34,245 nt of DNA from an uncultured Roseburia sp. (GTDB lineage Bacteria; Bacillota; Clostridia; Lachnospirales; Lachnospiraceae), in contig UQAQ01000034.1 of NCBI GenBank assembly GCA_900539115.1, positions 1 through 34,245 of the forward strand, given 5' to 3'. Shown in pieces: positions 21,703 to 30,243 of the stretch. A program made the position numbers and the translations under genes. The notes below the pieces were generated by a model. That model was not told the origin of the DNA. It saw only the letters and a list, made by a program, of their open reading frames with translations, and did no database searches. Each line of letters opens with the position of its first letter. Positions within the stretch are counted from its first letter, which is position 1.

Positions 21703-23608
21703 AAGCTATTGGAATCGACTGCTGCATTCCAAAAAGATGATTTTTGTAATTTTTGCGGCATTTTCACTTCATTTATTAATACTTCTGCGTACGGAACCGG
21801 ATGCGTATTTGTATCAGCAGATGTGGAAACAATTACCGCAGGAACAGATGACCACCATGCAGCAGGAAGAGTGCTTACGCTACGTAAAAAGAGAACAGAA
21901 GCGGCAAAAAAATTATGCTGCCCATATCCAAAATATATGTGAAAATGCGAAGAGCATGCAGTTATTTTCTTTCTTTGCCAAGGAAGGATCGTTTGATCAA
22001 AAAAACTTGCAAAGTACACTGGAACAGTATGAAGGCAAAGAAAAAATACAGATATCCGGGGAACCGGGAGCGGGTGTCGTAGTCGCTTCGGATGGCCTTT
22101 TGATGTCCGGCATTCTGCTTTTGCTGGTATTGACAGCGGCGCAGATTTTGTTTGTCGACGACAAAGTATATGGAAGAAAAAAATTGTTTTTGGCAACGCG
22201 TCACGGACGGGGGAAAGATTATCTGATCCGGGTATTGACGCTGGTTGAGATGACCGTTATCGGTTATGTGATTCTTGTGGGAACAAGAGTATTATATGCT
22301 GAGATTTGCTATGGAATCGGAGATAGGAATCGTTCGATACAAAGCGTATGGAAATATATAGACTGCATAAAGGAAATTTCTGTAAAACAGTTTTTGGAGC
22401 AGTATTATATACAACAGTTTTTGGTGATTTTGGCTGCCGTAATGGCGATAATCTGCTTTAGTCAGTTTGTCACAAGAAGTTTGTGGCTGTATCTGGGTGG
22501 AAGCATATTTGCAGGGGCTGAACTGGCAGCATATCAGTTTGTGTCGGAAAATTCATGGCTGGCATTGCTGCGGAAGATCAATCTGTTTTCCTATCTGCAG
22601 ATGGAGGATCGTCTCGGGACTTTTGAAAACTTAAATATTGCCGGAAATCCCGTGAATGAGGAAATCGTGAGATGGTTTGTTGTGGGACTTGTGATGGCTG
22701 CTTCTTTTCTGCTTGGCTGGTGGTATTATGGAAGGACACTTCGTCAGGGAAGAGGGTTGGCAGTGTTCCGGCATAAAAAACATGTATGGGGATGTCATGG
22801 TTCCTTATGGGGACATGAAGCCTATAAGGTTTTTGTGACAGAAAGAGTGATTTATCTTCTTGCTTTTCTTTTCGTGATAATGTCTGTTATAACACCGGTG
22901 TATCACGATGAATATCAGGATGAAGACAGTTTTTATTATTACTATTATATTCATAAATTTGAAGGAAAATTTACAGCAGAAAAAGAACTTCAAATAGAAA
23001 AGGAAAAAGACAATTTTGCCACATGGAAAGCACAGTTTACGGCGACAAACAGTGAATATGAAAGAAATAAAATAGAAAAAAATCTGCGTCGTGAAGAAGG
23101 GTTTCAACGTTTTCTGAAAAAATGTGATTATGTAAAAGCACATCCGGGAGCTGAGTTGGTGGATGATCGTGCATTTGAGATTTTGGAAGGAAAGACAAAT
23201 CCCTGGGATAAAGCAGTACACTGGGGAATAGGAATTCTTGCTATCGTATTCTGTCTTATAGGATTGTGGAATGCAGACACACGCTATGGGTGTGATATCT
23301 TTGTCATGCCGACGGTTTCCGGGTGTGGAAGATTGCAGAAAATACGAACTTGTTATGCTATACTCATCATGGTTTTGATTGCGGTTATCCTATATGCGAT
23401 TCAGTTTTTCCGTGTGATTACTTCCTATACGGAATTACACTGGACGGCACTTGCCGTAAGCGTGGAACCCTTGTATGCCTTTGGCAGCGGAGTAAGCATA
23501 AAAGGCTATTTTGCCTTATTGTATGCGCTGAGGTTTATAGGCTTGCTGGTCTATGGAATAGGAATCTGTTTGTATAGCGGAAGGAAATATTATCGAATGA
23601 AACAATGA
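21695..23608 (+). CDS. Large ABC-2-like permease, apparently two fused halves
   Basis: 637 residues from the ATG at 21695 (GGAGGA 8 bases before). The first half has one helix at about 16-32, an external segment of ~110 residues, then five helices (about 135-355). The second half repeats the design: a helix at about 390-405 (VIYLLAFLFVIMSVITPVY), an external segment rich in Glu/Lys and Tyr, then four or five helices to the end. This looks like a duplicated ABC-2 half-permease. Family assignment is from topology and position next to the ATPase; no motif is diagnostic. Confidence 0.78.
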   Translation: MHRSYWNRLLHSKKMIFVIFAAFSLHLLILLRTEPDAYLYQQMWKQLPQEQMTTMQQEECLRYVKREQKRQKNYAAHIQNICENAKSMQLFSFFAKEGSFDQKNLQSTLEQYEGKEKIQISGEPGAGVVVASDGLLMSGILLLLVLTAAQILFVDDKVYGRKKLFLATRHGRGKDYLIRVLTLVEMTVIGYVILVGTRVLYAEICYGIGDRNRSIQSVWKYIDCIKEISVKQFLEQYYIQQFLVILAAVMAIICFSQFVTRSLWLYLGGSIFAGAELAAYQFVSENSWLALLRKINLFSYLQMEDRLGTFENLNIAGNPVNEEIVRWFVVGLVMAASFLLGWWYYGRTLRQGRGLAVFRHKKHVWGCHGSLWGHEAYKVFVTERVIYLLAFLFVIMSVITPVYHDEYQDEDSFYYYYYIHKFEGKFTAEKELQIEKEKDNFATWKAQFTATNSEYERNKIEKNLRREEGFQRFLKKCDYVKAHPGAELVDDRAFEILEGKTNPWDKAVHWGIGILAIVFCLIGLWNADTRYGCDIFVMPTVSGCGRLQKIRTCYAILIMVLIAVILYAIQFFRVITSYTELHWTALAVSVEPLYAFGSGVSIKGYFALLYALRFIGLLVYGIGICLYSGRKYYRMKQ

Positions 23609-23623
23609 TCGGAGGAATTACCA

Positions 23624-23647
23624 ATGAAACAATACATACCAGAGTGA
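23624..23647 (+). other. Seven-codon mini-ORF with a strong ribosome site
   Basis: ATG AAA CAA TAC ATA CCA GAG TGA (MKQYIPE) lies 8 bases after GGAGGA, between the permease stop (23608) and the next start (23688). ATGAAACAAT also occurs at the end of the preceding gene (from about 23597), so it may be a small duplication. It could be a relic or a short leader peptide. Confidence 0.3.
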
Positions 23648-23687
23648 AGAAAACAATAAATATAAAATATTAGGATGGAATGTTTGA

Positions 23688-24878
23688 ATGATATATTTTT
23701 TGATAAAAGACATCAAAAGAAATTGGTTTTCTCTTTTATGGAATACCATACAACTTACAGTGGTCGCATTGATTGCAGTGTATCTGCTGCAGGCTTTCTT
23801 AGATTACCGGCAGATAGAGCAAAGGATAAGTCAGATGACGGAGCAGACAGAGATTTATATGTTTCGGGATCAGACGGAGGATACAGCACTTGATGAATTG
23901 ATAAATGACGAAAAGAAATGTAAACAAATGGCAGATTGCTACGACGCATTTCAGAAAAAACTGCAGGAAAATACATCCAATATTAAAACATTTACAGCAG
24001 ATGATTCTTTGGGATTTCCAATGCATCGGGAACAGAGAGGACAGATTCGCAGAGCATTGGGGCTGCCCAAAGAGCAAGAAGAACTCGCAAGAATACAAGT
24101 GTCAGAAAACTTTTTTGACATTTATGGCATTCAATGGGAAGGTGACAAAAAGGCATTTGTTAGTGGAAAAACAGAAACGATACCGATTGTGGCAGGGGCT
24201 GATTTAAAGAAATTATACCACTTGCATGACGTTCTTTATGATCAGGGAACGCAAAAATATGAAATTATTGGTTTTATGGACAAAGATTCTTTTTATGTGG
24301 CACCGGGAAAGACACGTGAAAAGATTCGTCTGGATCAGGCAATTATTCAATTAAACAGAGTAGACAAAGAAGACATATTTTCTTTGTGGGGGTATTATGA
24401 TTCGACCTATTTTCTGGCAGATGATCTGCAATTTATGGAAGATGAAATAGAACAATTGCGAAAGCAGGAACTGCTCAAATTGAGTGTGAATAATTATACA
24501 AAACAAATGGACGCGATCCGTGTGGATATGCAGGATCAGATGGTATTGATGGGAAGTATTGTACTTATCATACTGGTTTTTTGCTTTGTGGCATTGACAG
24601 CAAATATTTTTCGTTTTATCAGGGAGCATAAAAGGGAATTTGCAATTCATCAGATGTGTGGGGCAAGACGGAAGTCGATATGTGTGAGAATTCTAATTCC
24701 TGTGTGGAGTATGTATTTTATTATGTGTGCGATTGTTTTACCGGCAGGTGGAAATACAAAGGCAGTATGGATCAGTATTTTGGGTCTGGCATGTTATATT
24801 GTGGGAATCAGTTTCATTCCATACATTTACTTGCGAAAAGATACCATCCGTGGAATGCTTCAAAATACATTAGGTTAA
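23688..24878 (+). CDS. FtsX/MacB-like ABC permease, first of a pair
   Basis: 396 residues. One helix at about 13-33 is followed by a ~240-residue external domain (QMTEQTEIYMFRDQTEDTAL ... ), then three helices near 285-308, 325-348 and 360-382. The cytoplasmic loop EHKREFAIHQMCGARRKSI is the FtsX signature (IGxxR-E-x-A-I-x-x-M-x-G-A) that couples to the ATPase. This is the MacB/YtrF-type topology. Its ribosome site is weak (AGGATGGA). With the next permease and the ATPase at 25936 it should form one mechanotransmission-type exporter. Confidence 0.88.
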   Translation: MIYFLIKDIKRNWFSLLWNTIQLTVVALIAVYLLQAFLDYRQIEQRISQMTEQTEIYMFRDQTEDTALDELINDEKKCKQMADCYDAFQKKLQENTSNIKTFTADDSLGFPMHREQRGQIRRALGLPKEQEELARIQVSENFFDIYGIQWEGDKKAFVSGKTETIPIVAGADLKKLYHLHDVLYDQGTQKYEIIGFMDKDSFYVAPGKTREKIRLDQAIIQLNRVDKEDIFSLWGYYDSTYFLADDLQFMEDEIEQLRKQELLKLSVNNYTKQMDAIRVDMQDQMVLMGSIVLIILVFCFVALTANIFRFIREHKREFAIHQMCGARRKSICVRILIPVWSMYFIMCAIVLPAGGNTKAVWISILGLACYIVGISFIPYIYLRKDTIRGMLQNTLG

Positions 24879-24888
24879 GGGGGCTGTG

Positions 24889-25926
24889 ATGAGACAATTT
24901 TTTTATCGTTCCGGTTTCGTGATTGCGATTGAGATTATGGTTTCTGTGCTTTTTATATTGTGTGCGAATGCCATGATAAATGAAAAAAAGACATATCTGC
25001 CGATAGCAGAATTAGATGAAAATTATATGCTGTTTTTTCCGTCATTGGAAGAAAAAAATACGGTGGAAAAGATAGGATTAAAACTTCCGGATAATGTGCG
25101 TTGCGCTGGACTGCGGTTTCAAAAAGGGGCTGCGGTAGTTCTTGGCAATGGTGTGCCATTAGAAGAGGGAAGAACATTTACAAAAGAAGACCGGAAGACG
25201 AGAGCAAATGTACTGCTGCTTCGCAGAGATAATCTTCCACTTTGTAAAAAAATGGGAGGAAAGAAATATTATTCATTACAGGGGACAATGTATGAAGTGA
25301 TTGGGGTTTATTCAGATGGAGAGCGGAATGACAGCCGCTCCAATGAATATCTTGTCAATTTGTATGCTGCCGGGATAAGTGGGGAAGATGACTGGGAATA
25401 TGGATTTTTGGATGCGTCAGAAAAGGAGCAGAGAATGTTTGCTGACTCTCTGAAAAAAGAAGGTTTCACTTTTGCGGCAGGAGACCGGAAAAAGGAATAT
25501 TTTAATCGAAATGTGCAGACAAGTACAAAGGCGGCACTTGCTATTTATAGTGCAGTTGCGGTAATTGTTTTTGTTAATATTTTTTCGGCAATTGCTGTGT
25601 GGATCCGCGGAAGAAAAAAAGAAATTGTGATTCGTAAGATGGTCGGCGCAGAAAAAATACAGATTTTTGGCTGGCTGGTAAAAGATTTTATGATATTAGA
25701 TGCAATTAGTTTTGGTGTTGGGACAGTCATTTCCGGTGGACTGTTATCGATGCTGGCAAAGTACGAGTTTTCGCCGTCGTGGATTGTAGTGTTTGGCAAA
25801 AGACTGGAATGGGGAGCGATAGGAATTGCTGTAATTCCGGCTTTGATTATTGGATTGGTTGTAATAAGTATCCAAGTGTGGTGGTATCTGCGACATGAAA
25901 TTATACAGATTATTCGAAGCGAATAG
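24889..25926 (+). CDS. FtsX/MacB-like ABC permease, second of a pair
   Basis: 345 residues from the ATG at 24889 (AAGGGGG 5 bases before; a GTG at 24886 is closer and worse). N-terminal helix at about 8-26, an external domain of ~190 residues, then three helices at about 215-237, 265-290 and 300-335. The FtsX motif RGRKKEIVIRKMVGAEKIQI lies between the second and third helices. It is smaller in the external domain than its partner, as is usual for a heterodimer. It starts 10 bases after the first permease and ends 9 bases before the ATPase. Confidence 0.9.
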   Translation: MRQFFYRSGFVIAIEIMVSVLFILCANAMINEKKTYLPIAELDENYMLFFPSLEEKNTVEKIGLKLPDNVRCAGLRFQKGAAVVLGNGVPLEEGRTFTKEDRKTRANVLLLRRDNLPLCKKMGGKKYYSLQGTMYEVIGVYSDGERNDSRSNEYLVNLYAAGISGEDDWEYGFLDASEKEQRMFADSLKKEGFTFAAGDRKKEYFNRNVQTSTKAALAIYSAVAVIVFVNIFSAIAVWIRGRKKEIVIRKMVGAEKIQIFGWLVKDFMILDAISFGVGTVISGGLLSMLAKYEFSPSWIVVFGKRLEWGAIGIAVIPALIIGLVVISIQVWWYLRHEIIQIIRSE

Positions 25927-25935
25927 GAGGAAGAA

Positions 25936-26601
25936 TTGTTGATAAGACTGGAAAATGTAGGAAAGACATATCGGGAAGGAAGTATCGCTTTTGAGGCATT
26001 AAGCAATGTAGATCTTGTGATTAAAGAAGGAGAGAGTGTTGCGATTATGGGGGCTTCCGGATCGGGAAAATCCACTTTGTTAAATATCCTTGGTGCGATG
26101 GACAAGGCGAGTGAAGGAAAATATTATTTGCAGGGAGAAGAGATAAGTTCGTATTCTGAGAAGCAGATGGCACACATCCGAAATGAAATATTTGGATTTG
26201 TAATGCAGGATTTTGCATTAATTGAACGTGAAACGGTAGAAAAAAATGTTATCCTCCCTCTTTTATATTCAAAACGGTTCCATCATCAGAAAAAAGTGCG
26301 TGTGGAACAGATATTAAAGGAAGTAGGATTATTTGAAAAACGACATCAGCCGGTGACAAAACTTTCCGGTGGGCAAAGACAGCGAGTGGCGATCGCAAGA
26401 GCGATGGTAAATGATGCTTCTGTACTTTTATGTGATGAACCGACAGGAGCGCTGGACCGGGCAACCGGCGACGAGATTATTCGTTTGTTTATGGAACTTC
26501 ATGAACAAGGGAAAACATTGATTATAGTCACACATGATGAGACAGTCGCGAAGCATTGTGAACGAGTGATTCGAATTACAGATGGGAGGATTGAACAATG
26601 A
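25936..26601 (+). CDS. ABC ATPase of MacB/LolD type
   Basis: 221 residues. It starts at TTG 25936 (AGGAGG 5 bases before) or, with better spacing, at the adjacent TTG 25939. Walker A is GASGSGKST, the Q-loop is FGFVMQDFALI, the signature is LSGGQRQRVAIARA, Walker B is VLLCDEPTGALD, and the switch is VTHDE. These are the hallmarks of the MacB/LolD/YtrE class that drives FtsX-type permeases. Its stop overlaps the next start as ATGA (26598-26601). Confidence 0.94.
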   Translation: MLIRLENVGKTYREGSIAFEALSNVDLVIKEGESVAIMGASGSGKSTLLNILGAMDKASEGKYYLQGEEISSYSEKQMAHIRNEIFGFVMQDFALIERETVEKNVILPLLYSKRFHHQKKVRVEQILKEVGLFEKRHQPVTKLSGGQRQRVAIARAMVNDASVLLCDEPTGALDRATGDEIIRLFMELHEQGKTLIIVTHDETVAKHCERVIRITDGRIEQ

Positions 26602-28559
26602 CTACATACAAAAACACGATGCGATTATTTATACGAACAATGAGTGTCAGCATTCCGTATCTTCTTTTATTGGCTGCAGAGAATGTGTTTCTATTTCGAC
26701 TGCTTCATGCCTTTGCAGGAGCGGCCACAGAGGAAGTACAGGCAATCTATTTTTTGATGGATATGAATTATCTTTATGTGTTGGGCTTTTTGTTCTTTTT
26801 ATTTATCTCCTGTGAATTTATGCGAAAAAGCAGGGAGGTAAATTTGGTGGAATCCATGCGGGAGAGAGCGTGGATCGTGGAAGGAAATCAGTTTGCGGTG
26901 TTTGGAACATTAATTCTGATCTATGCACTTGTATTTTTGATTTATGTACTGGCGGGTGTTTCTATTTTGCATATGCCGCAGATGTGTTTCTTACAGATGT
27001 TAAAGATACTTGGGGTTAATATTTTCTTACTCTCGTGTGCGGCAGTGGGGATGGGATATTTGATTTCACGTATTCCAAACCGATACGCAGGATATCTGGT
27101 GATTCTTGTCGTGCTGATGCTTATATTGCCGGCAAATGCAAAATATTTTTCGATGTTATCGTGGGGCAGAGGAATTTCGATTTACTGGCTTCGCGACTGG
27201 CTGTATCTTTTGCCACCGGACATTCAGGCACTGGGAGATCCATTATATGGAGTTCCGGTAGAGTTTTACCGCATTGCCGTGATGCTTCTTTGGATCGGGA
27301 TCGGTGGCTGGCTTTTTGCGCGTAGTGTATGCAGATATACAAAAGCAAAAAGAAGAGTGGCAGATGGTCTATTTATCGTCTGGACTGCCCTTTGTGTGCT
27401 GGGTGCAGTGAATGAAGGAAGTGTATTACGCATGACAGATCATCCAAAGAGTGCGGTATCCGAAGACCAAAATTATTATGAAACACAGCCGGAAATAGAA
27501 GAAAAACAGAGTGATTTTCAAGTGCAGGCGTACGATATGGAGTTGACGTTTGGTCACGAACTTTCGGCAAAAGTGACAGCATCCATTATGTCGGAAAATA
27601 CACCGAAGCAATGTTATTTTACACTCTATCATGGATACAAGATTTCCAAGATAGAATCGAATGAGGGAGAAACACTTTCGTTTACTCAGGAGGGAGACGA
27701 GGTGGTGGTAGAGACACCGCAGCAAACTTCGAAACTCACATTTTATTATAAAGGAAGCAGTCCGGTTTTTTATGCAAATCGAAATGCTTGTTTTCTGCCT
27801 GGATTTTTTGCTTACTATCCGGTGGCAGGAGCGGAAAACCTGTATGAGAACGGCATGTGGAAGGTAAACAAAAATGAGACAGCAGCTTTTACAATTCACA
27901 CAAAAGGACTAAAAGTGGAGAGCAATCTTCCGGAAAATGGAGATGTCCGTAAAGGAGAAACTTCTTATGTGACGTTAGTGGGCGGTAATTGTAAGACGCT
28001 GGAAGAAAATGGAAACATGCAGATCGTTTATCCACTCGATACGAATTCGCTGGTGGCAGCAAAACAATTTACCACATCAGAATTTTCGGAAGAATGGAAA
28101 CAGCTTATGACATTTCTTGATCTGAATGAGATATCGCCGGCGCAGGAAAAAACGGTAATCGTGATACCGGGAAGTTTTGCTTTTAACACGCTTTTAAATG
28201 AATATTATGATCTTGGCGATCATGTGTTGACGCAGAATACGGTTTCGCCTCTGCAGGTGCTGGCGTCAAGCATAAAAGCGACGGGAAAGACGGCACTGAA
28301 AGACATCTTTTTCTCGTATGACTGGCAGACAGAAGATCCGGCGGAAATTGAACTTTTAAAAGATTTGTCGGAAGGGGCAGAATTGACAGAAGAGGAAAAA
28401 TTACAGGATGATTTTATCTTAAAAATGCGTGAGTGTGGTACAAAATACGTGGCACAGCTGACCATAAAATATTTAATGGATGAAAATGATAGCAGAACAC
28501 CAAACGAATTTGTGCAGGCATTGCAAAATGCAGAGGGAGGCAGACATGATAAAGATTGA
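26598..28559 (+). CDS. ABC-2-like permease with long extracellular domain
   Basis: 653 residues. The first ~300 hold about seven helices (YLLLLAAENVFLFRLLHAF, YLYVLGFLFFLFISCEF, ..., GLFIVWTALCVLGAV). The remaining ~350 residues lie outside. That part is beta-rich (VQAYDMELTFGHELSAKVTA ... SKLTFYYKGSSPVFYANRNA ... YYPVAGAENLY) and resembles the N-terminal saddle of M1 aminopeptidases, which occurs fused to some ABC-2 permeases. There is no HExxH, so it cannot be an active M1 enzyme. It is translationally coupled to both neighbours (4-base overlap before, 14-base overlap after). Topology is read by eye. Confidence 0.8.
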   Translation: MTTYKNTMRLFIRTMSVSIPYLLLLAAENVFLFRLLHAFAGAATEEVQAIYFLMDMNYLYVLGFLFFLFISCEFMRKSREVNLVESMRERAWIVEGNQFAVFGTLILIYALVFLIYVLAGVSILHMPQMCFLQMLKILGVNIFLLSCAAVGMGYLISRIPNRYAGYLVILVVLMLILPANAKYFSMLSWGRGISIYWLRDWLYLLPPDIQALGDPLYGVPVEFYRIAVMLLWIGIGGWLFARSVCRYTKAKRRVADGLFIVWTALCVLGAVNEGSVLRMTDHPKSAVSEDQNYYETQPEIEEKQSDFQVQAYDMELTFGHELSAKVTASIMSENTPKQCYFTLYHGYKISKIESNEGETLSFTQEGDEVVVETPQQTSKLTFYYKGSSPVFYANRNACFLPGFFAYYPVAGAENLYENGMWKVNKNETAAFTIHTKGLKVESNLPENGDVRKGETSYVTLVGGNCKTLEENGNMQIVYPLDTNSLVAAKQFTTSEFSEEWKQLMTFLDLNEISPAQEKTVIVIPGSFAFNTLLNEYYDLGDHVLTQNTVSPLQVLASSIKATGKTALKDIFFSYDWQTEDPAEIELLKDLSEGAELTEEEKLQDDFILKMRECGTKYVAQLTIKYLMDENDSRTPNEFVQALQNAEGGRHDKD

Positions 28560-29238
28560 AAATGTAAGTAAGAATTTTCGCAGACACAAAGCAATCAAAG
28601 GATTTACTTGTGAACTTGACAAAGGATGCTATGGACTTCTTGGACCGAATGGGGCAGGAAAAACAACACTTCTTCGCTGTATACTTGGACTATATCCGGT
28701 TTCAGAGGGCGTGGTTTCGTTACAAAAAGGAGAGCAGATCGGGTATCTTCCCCAACGTTTTGGAATGTTTCATGAACTGAAAGTAAAAGAAATGATGTAT
28801 TATTTTGCTGCGGCGAAAAAGGTGCCGAAGGACAAAAGAGAGGCTGAGATTGAGCGTGTGCTTGCCGATGTGAATTTGTCTGAAAAAGCGGAAGAAAGAG
28901 TAGGACATTTGTCTGGCGGAATGCAGCGGCGACTTGGTATCGCACAGGCAATTCTGGGAGATCCGGATATTTTGTTTTTGGATGAACCGACGACAGGACT
29001 GGATCCGGAAGAACGCAGTCATTTTAAAGAAATTATCCGGAAATTGGCAAAAGATGACAAGATTATCGTGATTTCCACTCACATTGTGGAAGAAGTGGAA
29101 GCGGTGTGTGACCGTGTCTTAATTATGAAAGACGGGACACTTTTGGAAAATGTGACGGTAGAGGAAGCGTGTCATTTTGCCGGAGACGATAATGCCACAC
29201 TTGAGCAGGGCTATTTACAAAGATTGAAAGAGGCGTAA
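28546..29238 (+). CDS. ABC transporter ATPase (ABC-2 type)
   Basis: 230 residues from the ATG at 28546, 14 bases inside the preceding gene; upstream in-frame starts have no ribosome site. Walker A is GPNGAGKTT, the signature is LSGGMQRRLGIAQA, Walker B is ILFLDEPTTGLDPEE, and the switch is STHIVEE. It is related to the ATPase at 21007 (shared GLLGPNGAGK and LDP-ER-H), but the two are not recent copies. It is paired with the permeases on either side and followed by the next gene after 2 bases. Confidence 0.93.
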   Translation: MIKIENVSKNFRRHKAIKGFTCELDKGCYGLLGPNGAGKTTLLRCILGLYPVSEGVVSLQKGEQIGYLPQRFGMFHELKVKEMMYYFAAAKKVPKDKREAEIERVLADVNLSEKAEERVGHLSGGMQRRLGIAQAILGDPDILFLDEPTTGLDPEERSHFKEIIRKLAKDDKIIVISTHIVEEVEAVCDRVLIMKDGTLLENVTVEEACHFAGDDNATLEQGYLQRLKEA

Positions 29239-29240
29239 GG

Positions 29241-29882
29241 ATGAGTAAATTATATTTTGTTCAAATGACAAAAAATAAGCTGCGGTTTGCGGTGCCGTTG
29301 ATTGCTTTATTTGTGCTGATTCCGGCACTGGCGGCACTGATTTTGACCGGACCGGAGTCAGATATTAAGATGGCTGACTGCATCCGGCAGCTTCATGTAT
29401 GGGTTCCGCTTTTTTCAACTTGGTGGATTCTCCTGTATGCGGGAGATTTCTTTTCCCATGATGGCAATGAGTTGATGTATCTGATCTGGAAACCACATCA
29501 AATCATTGCCTGCGAAGTGGCTGGCGTGTTTGGGTATATGATAGCGGCGGTACTTTCGTTTGGCGTGCTTCAGATAATTCAGCCATTTGATATCTTACTG
29601 CTATGGCAGATATTGTCGGAAATATGGATGATGGCGGGCATGGCATTTTTCTGCTGCTTCCTCTTTCAAAGTACGGGAGCAGCGCTGATGACAGCGGTTT
29701 TATATGGGATTTACCTGAACTTATTTGATGGATTGCATATGTTTTCGGCAATTTCCATTTTCCCGCAGCAGACATTGACGATTGAGGCGGATCCGCTGCG
29801 CATGACTGCGGCAATTATAGCAGGCAGTGTATTTTTTGCTGCGGGCGCTGCATGTGTGAAATATAGGAAAGTATACTGGTAG
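29241..29882 (+). CDS. Small ABC-2-like permease
   Basis: 213 residues with about six membrane helices (AVPLIALFVLIPALAALILT, LFSTWWILLYAGDFF, IIACEVAGVFGYMIAAVLSF, MMAGMAFFCCFLFQ, GAALMTAVLYGIYLNLF, and AAIIAGSVFFAAGAACVKY), the usual size and shape of a half-permease of ABC-2 type. It starts 2 bases after the ATPase. With the 653-residue permease it probably forms the membrane part of the third transporter. Confidence 0.83.
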   Translation: MSKLYFVQMTKNKLRFAVPLIALFVLIPALAALILTGPESDIKMADCIRQLHVWVPLFSTWWILLYAGDFFSHDGNELMYLIWKPHQIIACEVAGVFGYMIAAVLSFGVLQIIQPFDILLLWQILSEIWMMAGMAFFCCFLFQSTGAALMTAVLYGIYLNLFDGLHMFSAISIFPQQTLTIEADPLRMTAAIIAGSVFFAAGAACVKYRKVYW

Positions 29883-29923
29883 AAACGTCCAATTGGAAGA
29901 GAAGGCGAAAGGTAAAAAATATT

Positions 29924-30091
29924 ATGATGTATGCTCTTGTTGGAATTTTGTTTTTAGGATTGGCGATCTTTTTTTATGATAAACATTTTGATCGGTTAAA
30001 AGTGATATGTTATTATATAGCCATAGTATTTCTTGTCCTTGCGGCAATAGAGGTGATGGTAGGAGATCTTCGCTTGGTATTTGGACATTAA
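29924..30091 (+). CDS. 55-residue membrane protein
   Basis: ATG at 29924 (ATG 29927 equally possible) encodes MMYALVGILFLGLAIFFYD, then a short basic loop (KHFDRLK), and ICYYIAIVFLVLAAIEVMVGDL. It has two membrane helices joined by a basic loop. The ribosome site GAAAGG is weak and far. The stop TAA overlaps the first base of the structured leader at 30090. Its position after the last permease suggests it is an accessory subunit of the transporter. No family is recognised. Confidence 0.6.
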   Translation: MMYALVGILFLGLAIFFYDKHFDRLKVICYYIAIVFLVLAAIEVMVGDLRLVFGH

Positions 30092-30243
30092 AAAGCGTTC
30101 TTTTCTTAATTCATCGTTTGAGGCGATGGAAAGAAAGAACGCTCATGAAAATATTTCATATATAAGTATACAACATTATGTTGAAAAAATCAAGAGAAAT
30201 TTTATGACTATTTTAGATAGTTGCAGAAAGGAAGAAATGTAAA
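30090..30243 (+). promoter_or_regulatory. Structured leader, copy 2 (matches 19378-19529)
   Basis: The first 69 bases match copy 1 with four differences. Here the stem is perfect: GCGTTCTTT pairs with AAAGAACGC, and CATCG with CGATG around TTTGAGG. The palindrome TGAAAATATTTCA follows. Further weak similarity (GAAAAA-TCAA..., AAAGGA) continues to the start of the second lipoprotein gene. No strong -35/-10 pair was found just upstream, so the leader is probably inside the long ABC transcript. Confidence 0.65.
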
